A stretch of DNA of 64,000 nt, from the NCBI GenBank assembly GCA_013334485.1, contig JAAXXL010000001.1, positions 38,209 through 102,208 on the forward strand. Reading direction: 5' to 3'. The notes under the pieces are model-generated. The model was not told the DNA's origin, did no database searches, and was given only the letters and a program-made list of their open reading frames with translations. The translations under genes were made by a program, and so were the position numbers. The stretch's first letter is position 1. Every line of letters begins with the position of its first letter. Positions 61,048 to 64,000 of the stretch are shown piece after piece. Source of the stretch: Chlorobiaceae bacterium. Lineage in GTDB: Bacteria > Bacteroidota > Chlorobiia > Chlorobiales > Chlorobiaceae.

Positions 61048-61074
61048 TACCCCCACCCGGCAAGGATGGGGGTA
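61048..61074 (+). terminator. Hairpin after the beta-barrel gene
   Basis: TACCCCCA pairs perfectly with TGGGGGTA around an 11-base loop, 15 bp after the stop. The T-run is absent. Confidence 0.55.
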
Positions 61075-61130
61075 GCGTAAACGGGGCTCGCCCGAAGTAA
61101 TCATAAAGAAAAACCAGAACGTCAAGCACT

Positions 61131-61574
61131 ATGTCAGGAAAGCCATTACGGAGAACGCTGATCGCTTCAGTTCTATTAATTTCAATCGTTTCGCCTTTAG
61201 CATTACAACTCCATGCTGCTACACCTGTAGCCATTGCCAAAGATGAATCCGGTGAACTCAACCTCTCTGCCACGAAAGCCCTTTTCGACACACATTCGGC
61301 GTGCTTTGTTGATGCTCGTTCCGAGTATGCCTATCACAAATTGCATATCAAGGGAGCCCGCTCTCTTTCTGACAGCAGATTTGACGAGCAGTTTCCTGAG
61401 TTCAGGCAAAAACTACCCATTGAAACCCTTATTGTGGTTTATTGCTCCGAGCCCAGTTGCGCTAAGGCCCGGCATGTAGCTAAAAAGCTCAGGAAAAACG
61501 GGTACAAAAATGTCAGGGTTTATTCAGGCGGTCTCGTCGAATGGGCTCATGCAGGCTTCCCCATGGAAGGATGA
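61131..61574 (+). CDS. Exported rhodanese-like protein
   Basis: A 147-residue protein with a signal peptide (about 1-29) and a single rhodanese domain (about 45-147). The active-site cysteine is in 'VVYCSEPSCAKA' (about 106), followed by 'YKNVRVYSGGLVEWAHAGFP', the usual ending. Such domains carry sulfane sulfur or act in redox signalling. It is followed 56 bp later by a MauE-type gene, a pairing I remember from other bacteria, which points to periplasmic sulfur or thiol chemistry. Confidence 0.85.
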   Translation: MSGKPLRRTLIASVLLISIVSPLALQLHAATPVAIAKDESGELNLSATKALFDTHSACFVDARSEYAYHKLHIKGARSLSDSRFDEQFPEFRQKLPIETLIVVYCSEPSCAKARHVAKKLRKNGYKNVRVYSGGLVEWAHAGFPMEG

Positions 61575-61630
61575 GCTTGTGTGAAGCAAAGCGTTGAGAA
61601 GCCATAAATCAAGGAAACGCAGAAGCACCT

Positions 61631-62095
61631 ATGGCCAGGATTGGCTTTCCATCAGCATTGATCACAGCCCCGAGGCTGATACTCGGTGCGCTGTTCATCA
61701 TGTCGGGATTTGAAAAACTGCTGGATCTCAAGTTTTTCGGTCTTGTCATCGCGGAATACCAGATTTTGCCCTCACTCCTTATACCTGCCGCTGCGCTCAT
61801 CCTCTCTCTTTGTGAGCTGCTCTGCGGCACCATGCTTCTCCTCGACCTCTTCTCGCGGGTCAGCTCCTCGATTATGCTCTGCATGATGGCAATCTTCATA
61901 GCCGCCATGACATACAATGTAATGAGAGGGCTTGAACATGAGTGCGGCTGCTTCGAATTCCTTACGCAATGGTACGGCCTGAAAGAGGAGATCGGTATCG
62001 GTCCGATTGTGCGCGACATCCTCTTTTTCATCCTTTTACTGCCGATCGCATTGAGTGGCAGCAACAGGATTCCATGGAAAAAACAGCAGGGATGA
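61631..62095 (+). CDS. MauE/DoxX-family membrane protein
   Basis: A 154-residue protein with four membrane helices (near 9-29, 45-68, 74-95 and 120-140). The loop 'GLEHECGCFEF' (about 99-109) carries the C-x-C pair characteristic of the MauE branch of the DoxX superfamily, which helps form disulfides in exported proteins. It follows an exported rhodanese gene on the same strand and the two may form one operon. Confidence 0.8.
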   Translation: MARIGFPSALITAPRLILGALFIMSGFEKLLDLKFFGLVIAEYQILPSLLIPAAALILSLCELLCGTMLLLDLFSRVSSSIMLCMMAIFIAAMTYNVMRGLEHECGCFEFLTQWYGLKEEIGIGPIVRDILFFILLLPIALSGSNRIPWKKQQG

Positions 62096-62217
62096 ACGGA
62101 TTTTTTCAATAAGCAAGTGATCCTGTGTTCCGGGCATACTTCCTCAAGAGGGGGACCGGGACATCCTGTATCGGTGGTGGCCGATATCCCGGCTCGTCGG
62201 AAGTGTAGAAGCACAAC

Positions 62218-62248
62218 TCGGGGGCATAACGAACGGCTATGCCCCCGA
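62218..62248. terminator. Bidirectional hairpin between MauE-type gene and a convergent gene
   Basis: TCGGGGGCATA pairs perfectly with TATGCCCCCGA around a 9-base loop. It sits 17 bp before the convergent stop at 62265. Confidence 0.75.
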
Positions 62249-62264
62249 ACCGTTATTTATTGGT

Positions 62265-62759
62265 TCATCTGTTTCTACCGTCACTAAAGTTGAATAAATA
62301 ATCTTTTGCCGATACCTCGTTACCAGAATCTTTCTCTGTCATAGCAACGCGAATCCGCCAAGTACCAAACGAGGGATACGCACGGTCAGCACTCCGTTCG
62401 TAAAAAAGAATCGGCAGGCTGAACACCTGTTCCGAATATCCCTCTTCACTGAAGCCATACTTGGTATTCCACACCTCTGATCCATCTGGACGAAGCACCT
62501 GAACTTTGAAATAGTAATCAAACGTACCAAATCGGCTAAGATTGCCCTGTCTCTGAACCCGCATCCAGAATTTCACCTCCGGATTCGGCTGCGGCGGGTT
62601 AAACACCCAATTAGTCTGGCTTGTACTCACTCCGGAATCAAGAACGGCAGGAGCGGCAAACGCCGCCGTTGAACGGCCAAAGGCAAAAAAAGTCATAAAC
62701 AAAAACAACATCATCCCCAGACGTTGGAGACCGGTGTTCTTCACGTGGTTGACTGACAT
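62265..62759 (-). CDS. Exported protein of unknown function, beta-rich
   Basis: A 164-residue protein with a signal peptide (about 1-35, ending 'AFAAP'). The mature part has several beta-strands typical of an immunoglobulin-like fold ('EVKFWMRVQRQGNL', 'YYFKVQVLRPDGSEVW', 'WRIRVAMTEKDSGNEV'). No cysteines occur after the signal peptide. I do not recognise the family. The region upstream (62760-63113) has no visible gene. Confidence 0.65.
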   Translation of the reverse strand: MSVNHVKNTGLQRLGMMLFLFMTFFAFGRSTAAFAAPAVLDSGVSTSQTNWVFNPPQPNPEVKFWMRVQRQGNLSRFGTFDYYFKVQVLRPDGSEVWNTKYGFSEEGYSEQVFSLPILFYERSADRAYPSFGTWRIRVAMTEKDSGNEVSAKDYLFNFSDGRNR

Positions 62760-63113
62760 ACTTCTCCTCCCTTTAATTGTAATAAGAAATCCTCGCAGCA
62801 GAGCTACAAAGTATTAATTCACAGGTAATCGATTCTTTCACGAAGCAGGGCTTCGAGGAAATGCTTTAACCGTCTTAAAAACAGGAATAGATTATTTTGC
62901 TTCTCTAAAGGTATGGATATTTCAGACAATACTGAAAAGAGAGAGGTGCGGCAGTCAGTTCATGCCCGACCAATGCATCATTCACGAAACATCGGGATTT
63001 CCCAAAGTTCCAGATGAACGGGATATTGATGCGAATGACTCTTATCCCCCGGTTTGATAGTGATAGCACATTGAACTGCCGAGGCAAGTAGAGTTTGTCG
63101 TCAACGCCTACCG
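62760..63113. other. Gap with a decayed fragment
   Basis: A 354-bp stretch. Near its right end 'TTGAACTGCCGAGGCAAGTA' with GAGTTTGTCGTCAA closely matches a segment at 63602-63637, but with a one-base deletion that breaks the frame. This suggests a second, more damaged copy of the fragment described at 63420-63660. Confidence 0.45.
63070..63106 (+). pseudogene. Frameshifted remnant related to the 63420-63660 fragment
   Basis: Thirty-four bases ('TTGAACTGCCGAGGCAAGTA' onward) match 35 bases at 63602-63637 apart from one deletion and a few substitutions; the shared part includes AAGTAGAGTTTGTCGTCAA. Nothing else of the gene is recognisable on this side. Confidence 0.4.
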
Positions 63114-63347
63114 TTACATTTCTTTCTTTTCTTGACCAATTAAGTCAATATATATTTCTTCAATTTTCACCCTGGCCCAACTTGTTTTTCGCAAAAATTT
63201 CAGGCTTGACTTGATACTTGGATCATTATAAAAACAACGAATTTCTATCATTTTATAGAGCTCATCCCAGCCGTAGTGATTTACAAGATCACATAGTATT
63301 TTTTCAAGAGTTAATCCATGCAATGGATTATTCGGGTGATTATTCAT
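63114..63347 (-). CDS. VF530/DUF2132-family protein
   Basis: A 77-residue protein that fits the VF530 family: '[25 protein letters not shown]' near the start and '[26 protein letters not shown]' in the middle. The structure known for the family is a small helical DNA-binding fold; its physiological role is unclear. The ATG at 63347 is the only reasonable start. Confidence 0.88.
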   Translation of the reverse strand: MNNHPNNPLHGLTLEKILCDLVNHYGWDELYKMIEIRCFYNDPSIKSSLKFLRKTSWARVKIEEIYIDLIGQEKKEM

Positions 63348-63656
63348 ATCTCTGTATTCTCCATAGACCCTTATGACATTAGATTATTTTACCGAATCTA
63401 CCTTAATCAACACCACAGCCTCTTGCATCCACTGAATTCAATCGTTGGTTGGTGGATTATGATGCTGAACTGCATGAGTAAGTTTACGTAGTTGTTAACA
63501 TTCCCGCATATGACCAGAAATATATTACGGAAACGGGACGGATATCGCTAAGAATGAAACTTGAGGGAGAGATCAATAACTGCCGGATGCAAATTCGGCG
63601 ACTGAACTGCAGGAAACAAGTAGAGTTTGTCGTCAAAAGCCCGAAAGTTGGGGATG
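63348..63656. other. Gap holding decayed coding sequence
   Basis: A 309-bp region between the VF530 gene and the partial methyltransferase. Its right two-thirds hold the broken plus-strand frame described under 63420-63660. The left part shows nothing more. Confidence 0.4.
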
Positions 63657-63660
63657 TCAC
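63420..63660 (+). pseudogene. Decayed gene fragment with an in-frame stop
   Basis: One plus-strand frame reads 'ASTEFNRWLVDYDAELHE', then TAA, then 'VYVVVNIPAYDQKYITETGR', 'ISLRMKLEGEINNCRMQIRR' and 'LNCRKQVEFVVKSPKVGDV'. The reading is protein-like on both sides of the stop and the ORF track shows only the part after 63554. I cannot name the source; 'NRWLVDYDAEL' is loosely reminiscent of integrase-type C-termini. The fragment runs into the convergent methyltransferase gene. Confidence 0.5.
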
Positions 63661-64000
63661 CCGGATTTCTCCGGCTTTTCAGCATAAGAGAGAATATAGT
63701 CCAGGCCAGCGTAGACACTCTCTGCAGAGCGACGGAATGCTGATTTTGCGAGAATCATGGCAACCGGAGGCAGCTTCCTGACAAACGTTTGATCTCTTGA
63801 CAGATACTCATGAAGAGGCTGATAGACATCGTCACGTATTGATTTGATGTCGATAGCAACGAAGCCGGCGCTCAAGAGCTTACTGGTGTAAGACGGAATC
63901 AGATAGTAGTTTTCCTGCGGAATATTGAATTTGCCGGCTACAAGACTCCATGAAATCCATTGCTCCATCCGCCTGAAAAGATTATCGGAGTTTTTTGTCG
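63657..64000 (-). CDS. SAM-dependent methyltransferase C-terminal part, cut by the window end
   Basis: The frame stays open past the ATG at 63968 to the window edge (codons for 'TKNSDNLFRR' precede it without a stop), so this is the 3' part of a longer gene. The visible 113 or so residues ('SYTSKLLSAGFVAIDIKSIRDDVYQP') match the strand-and-helix pattern after motif III of UbiE/sterol-type class I methyltransferases. The SAM-binding motifs would lie outside the window. Substrate unknown. The ORF-track start is an internal Met, not the real start. Confidence 0.6.
   Translation of the reverse strand, partial: TKNSDNLFRRMEQWISWSLVAGKFNIPQENYYLIPSYTSKLLSAGFVAIDIKSIRDDVYQPLHEYLSRDQTFVRKLPPVAMILAKSAFRRSAESVYAGLDYILSYAEKPEKSG

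Noticed and set aside
1-64000. CRISPR arrays, tRNA or rRNA genes, prophage or transposase genes
   Set aside because: No regular direct repeat with spacers, no cloverleaf-type TTCGANTC pattern in context and no transposase or phage-like protein was seen on either strand.

Overview
The window comes from a green sulfur bacterium (Chlorobiaceae: Chlorobium, Pelodictyon or a close relative). The clearest evidence is a csmC-csmA pair for chlorosome envelope and baseplate proteins, a bchH-bchM-bchE bacteriochlorophyll cluster, a probable bchK (bacteriochlorophyll c-type synthase) beside a prenol-kinase-like gene, a probable chlorobactene glucosyltransferase (cruC), and a sulfide:quinone reductase. 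All 64 kb look chromosomal. I see no rRNA, tRNA, CRISPR array, prophage or transposase gene.

Layout. 0-8.4 kb: a PLP-fold/CBS protein that has lost its PLP lysine, alr, a small helix-hairpin-helix protein, an unknown protein, and a recA-dus-asd run on the minus strand. 8.7-13.9 kb: M16 peptidase and trigger factor, then acpS and nadC (minus), then folB-folK (plus). 14-19.2 kb: the chlorosome locus on the minus strand, ordered arsA-type ATPase, csmC, csmA, a 522-residue acidic protein, second arsA-type ATPase. 19.4-25 kb: pyrK, ssb, holA, an epimerase and a divergent serine-palmitoyltransferase-like gene. 25-34.5 kb: TonB-dependent receptor, bchH, bchM, bchE. 34.5-45.6 kb: hsp20, trxA-trxB, an unlisted 52-residue gene, sqr with a DUF2892 protein, DUF134, OsmC, DUF4438, a Cys-motif protein, a secreted protein, arfB, a HAD phosphatase and a cold-shock gene. 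45.8-51.7 kb: WD40 propeller, probable cruC, hisG, lpxH, prenol kinase, bchK. 52-64 kb: miaB, nifS-nifU, a RodZ-like protein, a TPR/CHAT-like lipoprotein, bcp, a porin-like protein, rhodanese and MauE-type proteins, VF530, decayed coding fragments and a methyltransferase cut by the window end.

How it fits together. The pigment genes cover Mg insertion (BchH), methylation (BchM), the anaerobic cobalamin-dependent ring closure (BchE), tail attachment (BchK) and carotenoid glycosylation (CruC). The csm genes supply the chlorosome proteins. The most intriguing candidate system is the chlorosome locus: two cysteine-poor Get3/ArsA-type ATPases with Hsp20-like C-terminal domains bracket csmC, csmA and a disordered acidic protein that carries three copies of a T-x-R-[KR]-K motif. 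The promoter region has four half-sites with exact 17-bp spacing. I infer a dedicated delivery or assembly machine for chlorosome proteins rather than arsenite export.

Intergenic regions carry several interspersed repeat families. One is a roughly 70-bp imperfect palindrome present at least six times. Another is a short hairpin around GGGCAACC...GGATTGCCCC. A third is a 24-bp-arm palindrome that shares its left flank with a second copy. They occur as composite blocks and are absent from the genes.
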